A stretch of DNA of 64,000 bases, from positions 1,296,680 to 1,360,679 of the forward strand of contig CP130741.1 in assembly GCA_030586155.1 (NCBI GenBank), given 5' to 3'. This DNA is from Eubacteriaceae bacterium ES3 (GTDB lineage Bacteria; Bacillota; Clostridia; Eubacteriales; Eubacteriaceae). The notes under the pieces are model-generated. The model did no database searches, was not told the DNA's origin, and saw nothing but the letters and a program-made list of their open reading frames with translations. The translations under genes and the position numbers were made by a program. Positions 8,519-16,435 of the stretch are shown here, piece by piece (the first letter of the stretch is position 1; the number at the start of each line of letters is the position of its first letter).

Positions 8519-10268
8519 TAGGCATTTGCGAAATGCCATAACCCGCATAATAGCGGGATATTTTTAACATAAAAAAATATAACTCCTCACCAGATTATGA
8601 TAAAATTGAGTTACAACCACAACAATCCATCATCCTGAAAGGAGTTATATATGGATATTTTACCACAAAAACAGCTTTCGTTTGCTGAAATTTATGCTGA
8701 TTGCACTCATTTTTTTGAACAGGACAAACATCACTTTCTTTCACTGCTGGAAGAAAAACTTGACCTTCATGCTCTGGTTCCACATTCTTTTTACAGTCAT
8801 TACTATGCTTGTAATGGGCGACACCGTGATTTTGAGCTTTGTTCCATTCTTTGGGCATTCATTCTGCAGCGAATTTTTTCCATTCCCACTGACACCCTGC
8901 TGATCACTTTTCTCAAGTTTTCCAGCGAATTAAGGGATTTCTGCGGTTTCAGCAGAGTTCCCCACGCATCCCAGCTGACTCGCTTCAAGCAAGATTATCT
9001 TCCGGACTTACAATCGTTTTTTCATCAACTTGTTGATGTAACTGAACCAATCTGCCAAAAGATCGATGCTCATAAGGCCATGATGACCATCTTTGATACT
9101 TCGGGAATTGAAGCCTATGTTACTGAAAATAATCCCAAATTTGCCAATAAAATCATCAAACAGCTCAAAGCTTTCAAGAAAACCCATCAGCTGAATGATT
9201 CCTATGATCCCTACAAGGCCGCCTATGGCGCCATGCCCACCCACGCTAAAGCCAATTCTTCTATTAAACAGCTTTATATCAACGGTCATTTCTGTTATGT
9301 CTATAAATTCGGCATGATCACCAACGGCCTTGGCATTGTCCGGGATATCTCTTTTTATGATGCCAACTTTCTGGTTGATCATCCTGATATTGCTGTTGAG
9401 AAAAAGTCTGATTCTCCCGACGAGGACAAGTCGCTCCATGATACCAAAGCACTTATTCCTGTTCTTTCCGACTTTTTTAAAAAGCATCCGCTGATTGTTC
9501 CCAAACTTTTTATTGGTGATGCCGCTTTTGACAGCTCAGTCATTTATCACTCGCTGCTGACTGATTTAAAGTTTGAAAAAGCCTTCATTCCCCTCAATTC
9601 GCGGGGCTCCCTTTCTTATTCCGATTGCCCGGTTAATGAGCATGGTATCCCCTGTTGTCCGGACAACCCTTCACTTCCCATGAAACCGGAAGGTAAAACC
9701 AGGCGTAAAAATGGTCTCGTCCGCTTTAAATTTACCTGTCCCAAAACCCGATGGGTCAGGCAGCAATCCGGTAAATCCAAACGTCAGTGTTTCTGCGAAA
9801 AACCCTGCACACCTTCTTCCTGTGGCCGGATGTTCTATGTTTACCCTGAAAAAAACCTTAGAGCTTACCCAGGTACGCTTCGGGGTACTGACGAGTGGCA
9901 GCAAATCTATAAAATTCGCGGTGTTGTTGAACAGTCACTCAATCATTTCAAAGATTCTTTCTGTGTTGCCGGTCGCAAAACAAGAAATGCTCGGACGCTT
10001 CGCGCGGATCTGCTCCTGGCTGGCATTACCCAGCTGATTACTGTCATTCTTGCTGACAACATTCATCAGCTTCAATACATCCGCAGTCTTAAAAAACTGA
10101 TTGCCTAACTGCTAAAATAAAGTTTTTTTCAGGCTTTTCTCAGGCTTTTATTTTTGCGCCTTTTTTTTGCAACGCTTCCTGCTTTTTTTGTCATACTTTT
10201 TTAATCAGCTCTCTTCATGCTCTACTTTCTCATTTTTTTCATTTTTGTTTTCATTTCGCAATTACCTA
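8519..10268 (+). mobile_element. Complete insertion sequence, 1750 bp, DDE transposase
   Basis: The left end TAGGCATTTGCGAAATG (8519-8535) and the right end, reading inward TAGGTAATTGCGAAATG (10252-10268), match at 15 of 17 positions. Both are flanked by TTTTATGATAT, so the element looks whole. The left end can also fold on itself (GGCATTTGCGAAATGCC), and CCCGC/GCGGG (8542-8557) forms a second hairpin, perhaps protecting the transposase gene from outside transcription. One gene fills the element. Third codon positions are richer in C than in neighbouring genes, consistent with transfer. The family is not certain: the long target duplication is not what I expect for IS1182. Confidence 0.9.
8651..10108 (+). 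CDS. DDE transposase (DUF772 / IS5-IS1182-like)
   Basis: A 485-residue intact transposase. The N-terminus has the helical region typical of InsH/DUF772 proteins (HRDFELCSILWAFILQRIF and the RF at LTRFKQDYLP). DDE candidates are Asp in TIFDTSGIEAY, Asp in LFIGDAAFDS and Glu in IRGVVEQSLNHFKD. A Cys-rich insert between the second Asp and the Glu (CPDNP, CFCEKPC, CG) is zinc-binding-like. A good AAAGGAG site precedes the ATG. No frameshift or stop is seen, so the element may still be active. Confidence 0.93.
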   Translation: MDILPQKQLSFAEIYADCTHFFEQDKHHFLSLLEEKLDLHALVPHSFYSHYYACNGRHRDFELCSILWAFILQRIFSIPTDTLLITFLKFSSELRDFCGFSRVPHASQLTRFKQDYLPDLQSFFHQLVDVTEPICQKIDAHKAMMTIFDTSGIEAYVTENNPKFANKIIKQLKAFKKTHQLNDSYDPYKAAYGAMPTHAKANSSIKQLYINGHFCYVYKFGMITNGLGIVRDISFYDANFLVDHPDIAVEKKSDSPDEDKSLHDTKALIPVLSDFFKKHPLIVPKLFIGDAAFDSSVIYHSLLTDLKFEKAFIPLNSRGSLSYSDCPVNEHGIPCCPDNPSLPMKPEGKTRRKNGLVRFKFTCPKTRWVRQQSGKSKRQCFCEKPCTPSSCGRMFYVYPEKNLRAYPGTLRGTDEWQQIYKIRGVVEQSLNHFKDSFCVAGRKTRNARTLRADLLLAGITQLITVILADNIHQLQYIRSLKKLIA

Positions 10269-10279
10269 TTTTATGATAT
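10269..10279. repeat. Right target-site duplication of the 8.5-10.3 kb IS
   Basis: TTTTATGATAT, identical to 8508-8518. Confidence 0.88.
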
Positions 10280-10283
10280 GATT

Positions 10284-10289
10284 ATTATA
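10284..10289 (-). promoter_or_regulatory. Displaced extended -10 promoter, probably the original sortase promoter
   Basis: On the minus strand TGG-TATAAT forms an extended -10 element. Removing the IS and one duplication would place it about 20 bp before the sortase AGGAGG. No good -35 is seen. Confidence 0.45.
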
Positions 10290-10333
10290 CCAAAAATAAA
10301 AAAGATCATTCATAGAACTAGAAAATAAAATCA

Positions 10334-10362
10334 TTGACAAGATAACATCAACGTGGTAACAT
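10334..10362 (+). promoter_or_regulatory. Promoter of the rplU operon
   Basis: TTGACA (10334-10339), 17-bp spacer, TAACAT (10357-10362). It lies outside the IS, so the insertion left it intact. Confidence 0.55.
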
Positions 10363-10435
10363 TCTAATGTTATGTACCGCGCATAGAAGGTTTTAAGTCG
10401 TAAGCACCTTTTGTGGCGAGTTTGGTAAGAGGAGG
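10363..10435 (+). ncRNA. Probable L21 leader (ribosomal-protein autoregulatory RNA)
   Basis: The transcribed leader of rplU carries CCGCGCATAGAAGG, TCGTAAGCACC and GGCGAGTTTGGTAAG, which resemble the L21 leader found before rplU in Firmicutes. The assignment is from memory of the motif and was not tested with a covariance model. Confidence 0.55.
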
Positions 10436-10442
10436 TGGAATT

Positions 10443-10760
10443 ATGTACGCTATTATTAAAACAGGTGGAAAACAGTATCGTGTTCAAAAAGATGATGTGA
10501 TCCAGATTGAAAAAATTAATTTTGAAGAAGCTGATGTTAAAGAAATTTCATTTACAGATGTTTTAGCTGTCAATAAAGATGGTGAAATGGTTGTAGGTGC
10601 ACCAGTAGTAGAAAATGCAGTAGTTAAAGCTGAGCTTCTTGAAGTAGCAAAAGGTCCTAAGGTGATTGTTTACAAATACAAATCTAAAAAAGATTATCGT
10701 CGTAAACAAGGTCATCGTCAGCCTTATATGAAGGTTAAAATTACAAGTATTGAAGCCTAA
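10443..10760 (+). CDS. rplU: 50S ribosomal protein L21
   Basis: 105 residues, normal for L21. It starts [15 protein letters not shown] and ends with the basic [16 protein letters not shown] region that binds 23S rRNA. ATG 10443 follows GAGGAGGTGG; the in-frame TTG further upstream lies in the leader. It is the first gene of rplU-prp-rpmA; its stop (TAATG) overlaps the next start by one base, giving translational coupling. Transcription comes from its own promoter with a probable L21 leader. Confidence 0.97.
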   Translation: MYAIIKTGGKQYRVQKDDVIQIEKINFEEADVKEISFTDVLAVNKDGEMVVGAPVVENAVVKAELLEVAKGPKVIVYKYKSKKDYRRKQGHRQPYMKVKITSIEA

Positions 10761-11092
10761 TGACACATATTAAGATCATTAGAAGTAATCAGCTTATTTG
10801 CAAAATCACAGTTTTAGGACATGCCGGATTTGCTGATGCCGGGGAGGATATTGTCTGTGCAGCTGTATCAGTCTTAACCATCAGTATTCTTAACGGATTA
10901 ACTGAAATCGTTGGGCGAAAAGATCTCAACGAAAAGATAGATGAGGGCGCTGTTTCTTTTACTATACCTGAAACTGATAATGAAATACTAACGAGAGAAA
11001 CACAGTTACTTCTTGATACTTTTATTCTTGGAATCAAAGGTGTTGAAGAAGTATACGGAAGTTATCTTAGAATTGAAGAAATTGATAATTAG
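10760..11092 (+). CDS. prp: Ribosomal-processing cysteine protease Prp
   Basis: 110 residues of the YsxB/Prp family. The catalytic pair is visible: His in GHAGFADAGEDIVC and Cys in the same stretch (HAGFA...DIVCAAVS). Prp removes the N-terminal extension of L27 in Firmicutes, and the L27 encoded just downstream carries a matching [10 protein letters not shown] start. Gene order L21-Prp-L27 is conserved. The ATG overlaps the rplU stop by one base. Confidence 0.92.
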   Translation: MTHIKIIRSNQLICKITVLGHAGFADAGEDIVCAAVSVLTISILNGLTEIVGRKDLNEKIDEGAVSFTIPETDNEILTRETQLLLDTFILGIKGVEEVYGSYLRIEEIDN

Positions 11093-11104
11093 GAGGTGAA
11101 AATC

Positions 11105-11392
11105 ATGATAAAAATGAACCTTCAACTATTTGCTCATAAAAAAGGAGTAGGTAGTTCAAGAAATGGTCGTGACAGTGAGTCAAAGCGACTAGGTGTTAAA
11201 AGAGGTGATGGTCAGTTTGTTCTGGCTGGAAATATTCTGGTGAGACAACGAGGAACTAAAATTCATCCAGGACTAAATGTTGGAAAAGGTGGAGATGATA
11301 CTTTATTTGCTTTAGAAGATGGCGTTGTTCGATTTGAACGAAAAGGCCGTGATAAAAAGCAGGTCAGTATTTACCCTAGAGAAGCGATTTAG
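11105..11392 (+). CDS. rpmA: 50S ribosomal protein L27 with Prp-cleavable N-terminus
   Basis: 95 residues. The N-terminal [11 protein letters not shown] matches the Prp cleavage consensus; cutting after Phe would expose AHKKG, the mature N-terminus that reaches the peptidyl transferase centre. The rest ([21 protein letters not shown], trimmed here) is standard L27. ATG 11105 is chosen because AGGAGGTGA ends 5-8 nt upstream; the ATG at 11114 is a nearer alternative to the cleavage motif. Followed by a terminator. Confidence 0.96.
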   Translation: MIKMNLQLFAHKKGVGSSRNGRDSESKRLGVKRGDGQFVLAGNILVRQRGTKIHPGLNVGKGGDDTLFALEDGVVRFERKGRDKKQVSIYPREAI

Positions 11393-11420
11393 TTTTCAAC
11401 TTATAAATAATATGTTTGAT

Positions 11421-11465
11421 AAAACCTCTTATGTTCGTTTAACAGCTAAGAGGTTTTATTTTTTA
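11421..11465 (+). terminator. Terminator of rplU-prp-rpmA
   Basis: AAAACCTCTTA (11421-11431) pairs with TAAGAGGTTTT (11447-11457), followed by a T-rich tail. Confidence 0.85.
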
Positions 11466-11551
11466 CAAGACGGGAATATAGTATAGGATAGCACTGAATA
11501 ACGAAGAACTAAATTAAATGGAGTATTATATTCCTGAAAAGTGAGGATAAA

Positions 11552-12835
11552 ATGTTTATAGATCAAGCTGAAATTTATGTCAAAGCTGGAGATGGCGGTC
11601 ATGGAGGGATGAGTTTCCGTAGAGAAAAATATGTGCCAAACGGTGGACCAGATGGTGGAAATGGTGGCCGAGGTGGTAATATTGTATTCATGGCAGATAA
11701 TGGTCATCGGACATTAATGGAGTTTAAGTACAAAAGGAAACAAAAAGCGGAAAATGGTGGAAATGGAACTGGTGGCAGAAGTTCAGGTAAAGACGGCGGA
11801 GATTTAATTATTAAAGTTCCTGTTGGGACGATGGTTAAAAATAAGGAGACAGGTCAAATCATCTGCGATCTATCTGAAGATGGTCAGAGTTTTGTAGTGG
11901 CTGAAGGCGGTCGTGGTGGTCGTGGCAATATGAATTATGCAACATCAACGCGTCAAGCTCCACGGTTTGCTCAAGGTGGAATTAAAGGACAGGAAAAAAC
12001 ACTGATTCTTGAACTAAAACTTTTGGCTGATGTGGGGTTGGTCGGTTTTCCAAATGTGGGAAAATCAACTCTCTTGTCAGTTATTACGAAAGCAAAACCC
12101 AAAATTGCCAATTACCATTTTACTACTATTATTCCTAATCTTGGGGTTGTAGAGTGGAAAAATGCAGAACCTTTTGTAATTGCAGATATTCCCGGTTTGA
12201 TAGAAGGAGCCCATGTTGGTACAGGTTTGGGTGACCGGTTTTTAAGACATGTCGAGCGAACAAAGCTGTTGTTGCATATTCTTGATGTGTCTGGATCAGA
12301 AGGAAGAGAACCGCTAGTAGATTTTGATATTATTAATGGGGAATTAAAAAAATATAATGAACGACTATCTAATCGATGTCAGATCGTCGCTTTGAACAAA
12401 TCAGATATAACAAACGACAGTACAATTATTGAAGAAACAAAAGCCGAACTGGTTAAAAGAGGCTATGAAGTTTTTGTTATCTCGGCTGCCACTCGTTCAG
12501 GACTCGATGAACTGTTGGACCGAATGGTAGTCCTGCTTGACGAGATTGGGGAAGTTGAACCGATTTTTGATATAGGCGTAGAAGAAGAAAAGGTCTTTCA
12601 GGCTGAATTTGAGCAAAAATCATTCCGGGTTGAGATGGACGGAGACGTATTCGTAGTCGTTGCTGATTTCCTGGAAAGATTGATTAATTCTGTCAATTTC
12701 GATGATTTAGATTCAGTAGGTTATTTTCAGCGCGTTTTAAAAGAGAAAGGTGTTTTTTCTGAACTTGAAAAGATGGGCATTCAAGATGAAGATATAGTCA
12801 GACTCAATGAAATAGAGTTTGAGTACTATCGATAG
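11552..12835 (+). CDS. obgE: Obg GTPase (ribosome assembly, stress)
   Basis: 427 residues in three parts: a glycine-rich Obg domain (1-158, repeated GGxGG), a G domain with GFPNVGKST, DIPGLIEGA and NKSD, and a C-terminal OCT domain (from about 345, DGDVFVVVADFLERL). Obg binds the 50S subunit late in assembly and responds to nucleotide levels. It heads a run obgE-yhbY-nadD-yqeK-rsfS with short gaps, all in one direction, as commonly found in Firmicutes. Confidence 0.97.
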   Translation: MFIDQAEIYVKAGDGGHGGMSFRREKYVPNGGPDGGNGGRGGNIVFMADNGHRTLMEFKYKRKQKAENGGNGTGGRSSGKDGGDLIIKVPVGTMVKNKETGQIICDLSEDGQSFVVAEGGRGGRGNMNYATSTRQAPRFAQGGIKGQEKTLILELKLLADVGLVGFPNVGKSTLLSVITKAKPKIANYHFTTIIPNLGVVEWKNAEPFVIADIPGLIEGAHVGTGLGDRFLRHVERTKLLLHILDVSGSEGREPLVDFDIINGELKKYNERLSNRCQIVALNKSDITNDSTIIEETKAELVKRGYEVFVISAATRSGLDELLDRMVVLLDEIGEVEPIFDIGVEEEKVFQAEFEQKSFRVEMDGDVFVVVADFLERLINSVNFDDLDSVGYFQRVLKEKGVFSELEKMGIQDEDIVRLNEIEFEYYR

Positions 12836-12891
12836 GATTTTGTAAAGTTATAAAGAAGTATGTTATAATAATTAACAGGAAAGTTGAAAAA

Positions 12892-13245
12892 ATGTTAACG
12901 AGCAAACAAAGAAATTATTTGAGAAAACTGGCAGCTGATCAGCCTGATATTATTTATGTTGGAAAAGATGGAATTACGCCAACACTAATTAAACAGACCA
13001 GAGAGGCTGTGATTGCCAGAGAACTGGTTAAGGGAAAAGTACAGAGAAATGCGTTGGTTGATGCCGGTCAGGCTGGCAGCGAACTTGCTGAGGCGATCAA
13101 AGCGGAACTTGTTTGTATAATTGGAAATAAATTTGTGCTTTATAAAAAGAATCTTTTAAAAACGCGAATTGAAGTACCCAGCAAAAATGTAAAACCGATA
13201 AAGCGTGTCAAAAAAAAATCGTCAGGAAAATTGAATAAGCGTTAG
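12892..13245 (+). CDS. yhbY: YhbY/CRS1 (CRM-domain) RNA-binding protein
   Basis: 117 residues. The N-terminal ~95 form a CRM domain (LTSKQRNYLRKLAADQ, then the GKDGITP form of the GxxG loop, and IIGNKFVLYKKN). It binds pre-50S particles. The C-terminal tail is very basic (KRVKKKSSGKLNKR). It sits 56 nt after obgE, fitting a ribosome-assembly role. Confidence 0.92.
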   Translation: MLTSKQRNYLRKLAADQPDIIYVGKDGITPTLIKQTREAVIARELVKGKVQRNALVDAGQAGSELAEAIKAELVCIIGNKFVLYKKNLLKTRIEVPSKNVKPIKRVKKKSSGKLNKR

Positions 13246-13270
13246 ATATCTGATTTGTTAAGGTGTAATT

Positions 13271-13912
13271 ATGGATAATAAGAGAAAAATTGGATTATTG
13301 GGCGGTAGTTTCAATCCGATTCATATGGGTCATTTACTGTTGGCAGAATCGGCAAGAGATCAGTTTCAGTTAGATCAAGTCTTATTTATACCAACTGGAA
13401 ATAACCCATTTAAATTAACACAAGATGAAATTCCCAGAGAACACCGGCTAAAAATGGTTGAATTGGCTATTGCGGATAATTTTTATTTTGATGTGATGAC
13501 TCATGAAATTGATCAAAGCGGTATTACTTATACAATTGATACTATAAATGTTCTGAAAGAGGATTATCCCGATTGTATATTCTATTTTATTACGGGCGCA
13601 GATCTTATGTTTGAAATTACAAGATGGAAGGGCGCAGATGAATTACTGAAGTCAGTTATTTTCATTACGACCTTTAGGCCGGGTTACTCACACAGCAAAT
13701 TAGATGATAGAATTGAGGAACTCTGCGATATTTATGATGCAGATATTCATAAGCTGTATACTACACAAATGGATATTGCTTCATCAGATATTCGAGCCCG
13801 AATTAAGAATGGGTATTCAATACGCTATCTATTGCCGGAGGCAGTAAGAGAATATATTATAGAGAATAGTCTGTACTTGCCGGAAATGGAATATGTGAAC
13901 AAAAATGAATGA
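13271..13912 (+). CDS. nadD: Nicotinate-nucleotide adenylyltransferase
   Basis: 213 residues. The nucleotidyltransferase motif GGSFNPIHMGHLLLA (near residue 10) and the late ASSDIRARI motif (the usual SSTxIR) are both present, as is ITGADLM. NadD makes deamido-NAD from nicotinate mononucleotide and ATP. Its stop overlaps the yqeK start by 8 nt. Confidence 0.95.
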   Translation: MDNKRKIGLLGGSFNPIHMGHLLLAESARDQFQLDQVLFIPTGNNPFKLTQDEIPREHRLKMVELAIADNFYFDVMTHEIDQSGITYTIDTINVLKEDYPDCIFYFITGADLMFEITRWKGADELLKSVIFITTFRPGYSHSKLDDRIEELCDIYDADIHKLYTTQMDIASSDIRARIKNGYSIRYLLPEAVREYIIENSLYLPEMEYVNKNE

Positions 13913-14471
13913 ATTAACATTAAAAGAAAAACTTACTACACAGTTAACACCTAAACGTTTCAATCATACTCTTGGTGTATTGGAAGTTTCAAAACAATTG
14001 GCGGTCAGATATCATGAGCCAATGGAACAAATCATTCAGGCAGCCTTACTGCATGATTGCGCAAGAAATATTTCGAGAGACGAATTAATCGGTCTAGCAA
14101 AAGAATATGGAATTAAAATTGATCGGGTATCAAAGCATGAGTCAAGTCTTCTTCATGGTCCGGTTGGTGCTGTGATTGCTCATAGAGATTATGGGATAAG
14201 AGATCAAACTGTTCTCAATGCGATTAGATACCATACTACAGGGCGAAAAAATATGACTCAATTGGAAAAAATTATTTATCTGGCAGACTATATTGAACCT
14301 GGCCGAGATTTTGACGGAGTGTCTGAGTTAAGAGACCTGGCTGCTTTTGACTTAGATGCGGCTGTACTTGAAGCCTTAACTCATTCCTTACGTTATCTTC
14401 TCGAAAAAGGTCAACTGATTCACAAACGGACAGTTTTAGCTAGAAATGATTTTTTATTACGATTAAGATGA
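13905..14471 (+). CDS. yqeK: HD-domain hydrolase YqeK (probable diadenosine tetraphosphatase)
   Basis: 188 residues. The HD metal-binding pattern is complete: FNHTLGV, LLHDCARN, HGPVGAVIAH, RYHTTG and YLADYIEPGR. Known family members hydrolyse Ap4A to two ADP. Always next to nadD in Firmicutes, as here (8-nt overlap). Confidence 0.93.
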   Translation: MNELTLKEKLTTQLTPKRFNHTLGVLEVSKQLAVRYHEPMEQIIQAALLHDCARNISRDELIGLAKEYGIKIDRVSKHESSLLHGPVGAVIAHRDYGIRDQTVLNAIRYHTTGRKNMTQLEKIIYLADYIEPGRDFDGVSELRDLAAFDLDAAVLEALTHSLRYLLEKGQLIHKRTVLARNDFLLRLR

Positions 14472-14507
14472 AATTGGTACCCTGTTTTTTGAAAAATAAA
14501 AAAATGA

Positions 14508-14861
14508 ATGAAAGGAGTGATTTTTATTACTGCAGAAGAATTTGCAAAAAAAATTGGAGAATGGATTGAGGCGAAAAATGGTTTTGATATCGATATTCTC
14601 AACGTCTCTGAAAAAACAAGTGTTGCCAATTATTTTGTTATCGCTAGTGGTAGCTCTGAGCGGCAAGTTAAAGCGATTGCTGATAATATCGAATTTGAAA
14701 CAAAAGAACTTGAGATTTTTCCGAAAGGAATTGAAGGAGCGCGCGAGTCGCGTTGGATTTTAATGGATTATTATGATGTGATCGTTCATATTTTCCATCA
14801 AAGTGAAAGAGAAACTTATGATCTTGACAGTTTATGGAAAGAAGGAATAGTGGCTCGTTAA
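14508..14861 (+). CDS. rsfS: Ribosome silencing factor RsfS
   Basis: About 110-117 residues of the Iojap/RsfS family: ITAEEFAKKIGEWIE, the core ANYFVIASGSSERQVKAIAD, and WILMDYYDVIVHIF. It binds L14 and blocks subunit joining in starvation. The start is unclear. ATG 14508 has no upstream ribosome binding site; instead AAAGGAG (14511-14517) lies inside the frame and points to ATT at 14526 (ATT ACT GCA GAA) as a possible non-canonical start with ideal 8-nt spacing. I give the ATG coordinate for safety. Confidence 0.92.
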   Translation: MKGVIFITAEEFAKKIGEWIEAKNGFDIDILNVSEKTSVANYFVIASGSSERQVKAIADNIEFETKELEIFPKGIEGARESRWILMDYYDVIVHIFHQSERETYDLDSLWKEGIVAR

Positions 14862-14887
14862 ATTGTAATAATCTGGAGGGTGAAGCG

Positions 14888-15568
14888 GTGTTTATACATA
14901 TCGAAGATTTGCGAAAAGATTTTGTATTGGGAAAAAAACCGATTCATATACTTAAAGGGATTAATCTGGATATTGAACAAGGTGAAATGGTGGCACTTCT
15001 TGGTCCTTCAGGATCCGGAAAATCCACCTTTTTAAACGTTCTGGGAGGACTGGTGCCGCCAACATCGGGACTTGTTCAAATAAGGGAATTTGAAATCAGC
15101 AAAATGAATGAGAATGAGTTATGTCTATTTAGAAGAGAGCACCTTGGTTTTATCTTTCAATCCTATAATTTAATTCCAACGATGACAGCTATTGAAAATG
15201 TGGCATTGGCACTGACATTTGCGGGTGTAAAAAAAGATAAACGGATCAGTCGAGCGAAAGAAGCTTTGTCAATTGTTGGGCTTGCTGACCGTTTCGACCA
15301 TAAACCTAATGAACTTTCCGGAGGGCAGCAACAACGCGTTAGTATTGCCAGAGCTTTGGTAAATACTCCGGAAATTATTCTGGCCGATGAGCCGACTGGA
15401 AATCTAGATTCCAAAACAAGTGAAGATATAATGGAGATGATTACAAAGCTTAATCGGGAGTCAAAACAGACTTTTGTAATAGTGACGCACGATCCTGAAG
15501 CTGCTCAATACTGCACGAAAGTAATTCATATGAAAGATGGTGTGATTGAACGCACCATCAATCAGTGA
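14888..15568 (+). CDS. ABC exporter ATPase (MacB/LolD type)
   Basis: 226 residues with Walker A GPSGSGKST, Q-loop in IFQSYNLIPTMT, signature LSGGQQQR and Walker B IILADEPTGNLD. GTG 14888 is chosen because GGAGGG lies 7 nt upstream; the in-frame ATG at 14834 lies inside rsfS. First gene of a four-gene cluster: ATPase, secreted CARDB-like protein, MacB-type permease, Yip1-like membrane protein. The presence of the permease two genes on makes this a complete exporter, unlike the orphan ATPase at 1847. Confidence 0.9.
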   Translation: MFIHIEDLRKDFVLGKKPIHILKGINLDIEQGEMVALLGPSGSGKSTFLNVLGGLVPPTSGLVQIREFEISKMNENELCLFRREHLGFIFQSYNLIPTMTAIENVALALTFAGVKKDKRISRAKEALSIVGLADRFDHKPNELSGGQQQRVSIARALVNTPEIILADEPTGNLDSKTSEDIMEMITKLNRESKQTFVIVTHDPEAAQYCTKVIHMKDGVIERTINQ

Positions 15569-15587
15569 ATTAGGAAATGGAGAGGGT

Positions 15588-16424
15588 ATGAAGAAGAAAT
15601 TTTCCTTATGTTTATTAGCATTATTGTTTTTATTTAGTCCAATGGTAGTGTTGGCAGGTCCAGAACAACCGCTGTTGCAAGTGAGTTCGGTGTCTTTTTC
15701 ACCGGAAATTGTTGCACCGGGAAAAGAATTTGTGATGTCTGTCACGCTGACAAATTACGGTGAGTATAACGCATATAATATAACGCTTGATGCGGCTTCC
15801 ATAGCCGGTTCTGAGGATTTGGGAATTTTTTCTATAGTTGGTAATGGCAATCAGTTTTTTGTTGAAGAAATAGATTCTGGTGAAAGTGCGACCATTGATA
15901 TTCCGATGGTTTCTGCGCCATCTGCAGAAGCAAAGAACTACAATTTGAATTTAATGATCGATTACGAATCATGGGGGGAGACAGAGTATCAGTCGACTGG
16001 AACTGTCGGTGTATTTCTGAACGAAGCTGATTCTATGTCTATTATTTCACCAGATATGTACACAGTCACTGCTGATGAAAATGAAATAACTGTCGAGATT
16101 GCTAACTTTGGTGCTAATTCAGTAAAAGGAGTTCAGCTTGCCATAAGCGGAGAAAACTTGACTTTTGGTACAGAGTTTCAGTATTATGGTACATTTGAAA
16201 AAGACGATTATGACGATTTTTCAACAACAGTATCTGCTGACGCACAAGGATCTTACCCAGCTAAAATCACGTTAAAATATTTGGATAGCTTCAATAATGA
16301 GCGAATTATCGAACGTGAGGTTACTATCCTTGTTCCTGAAGATGAAATAGTATCGGCAAACGAGGATGCTGGCGAAAATCCGATCACCCGATTTTTAAAG
16401 GCATTGTTTGGGATTGGTGCATAA
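15588..16424 (+). CDS. Secreted CARDB/COG1361-like beta-domain protein
   Basis: 278 residues. A signal peptide (KKK, then a hydrophobic stretch to VVLA, cleavage near residue 23) is followed by two immunoglobulin-like repeats. The first contains VSFSPEIVAPGKEFVMSV with TLTNYGEYNAYNITL, the typical CARDB/NEW3 beginning; the second has ADENEITVEIANFGANSVKGV. The end is a short hydrophobic RFLKALFGIGA. ATG 15588 follows GAGAGGG. It lies between ATPase and permease and could be the extracytoplasmic partner of the exporter. Function inferred from context only. Confidence 0.7.
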   Translation: MKKKFSLCLLALLFLFSPMVVLAGPEQPLLQVSSVSFSPEIVAPGKEFVMSVTLTNYGEYNAYNITLDAASIAGSEDLGIFSIVGNGNQFFVEEIDSGESATIDIPMVSAPSAEAKNYNLNLMIDYESWGETEYQSTGTVGVFLNEADSMSIISPDMYTVTADENEITVEIANFGANSVKGVQLAISGENLTFGTEFQYYGTFEKDDYDDFSTTVSADAQGSYPAKITLKYLDSFNNERIIEREVTILVPEDEIVSANEDAGENPITRFLKALFGIGA

Positions 16425-16435
16425 AGGAGGGTCTT

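Noticed and set aside
9008-9487. 159-codon minus-strand frame inside the first transposase gene
   Set aside because: The opposite strand has full transposase motifs; no start signal here.
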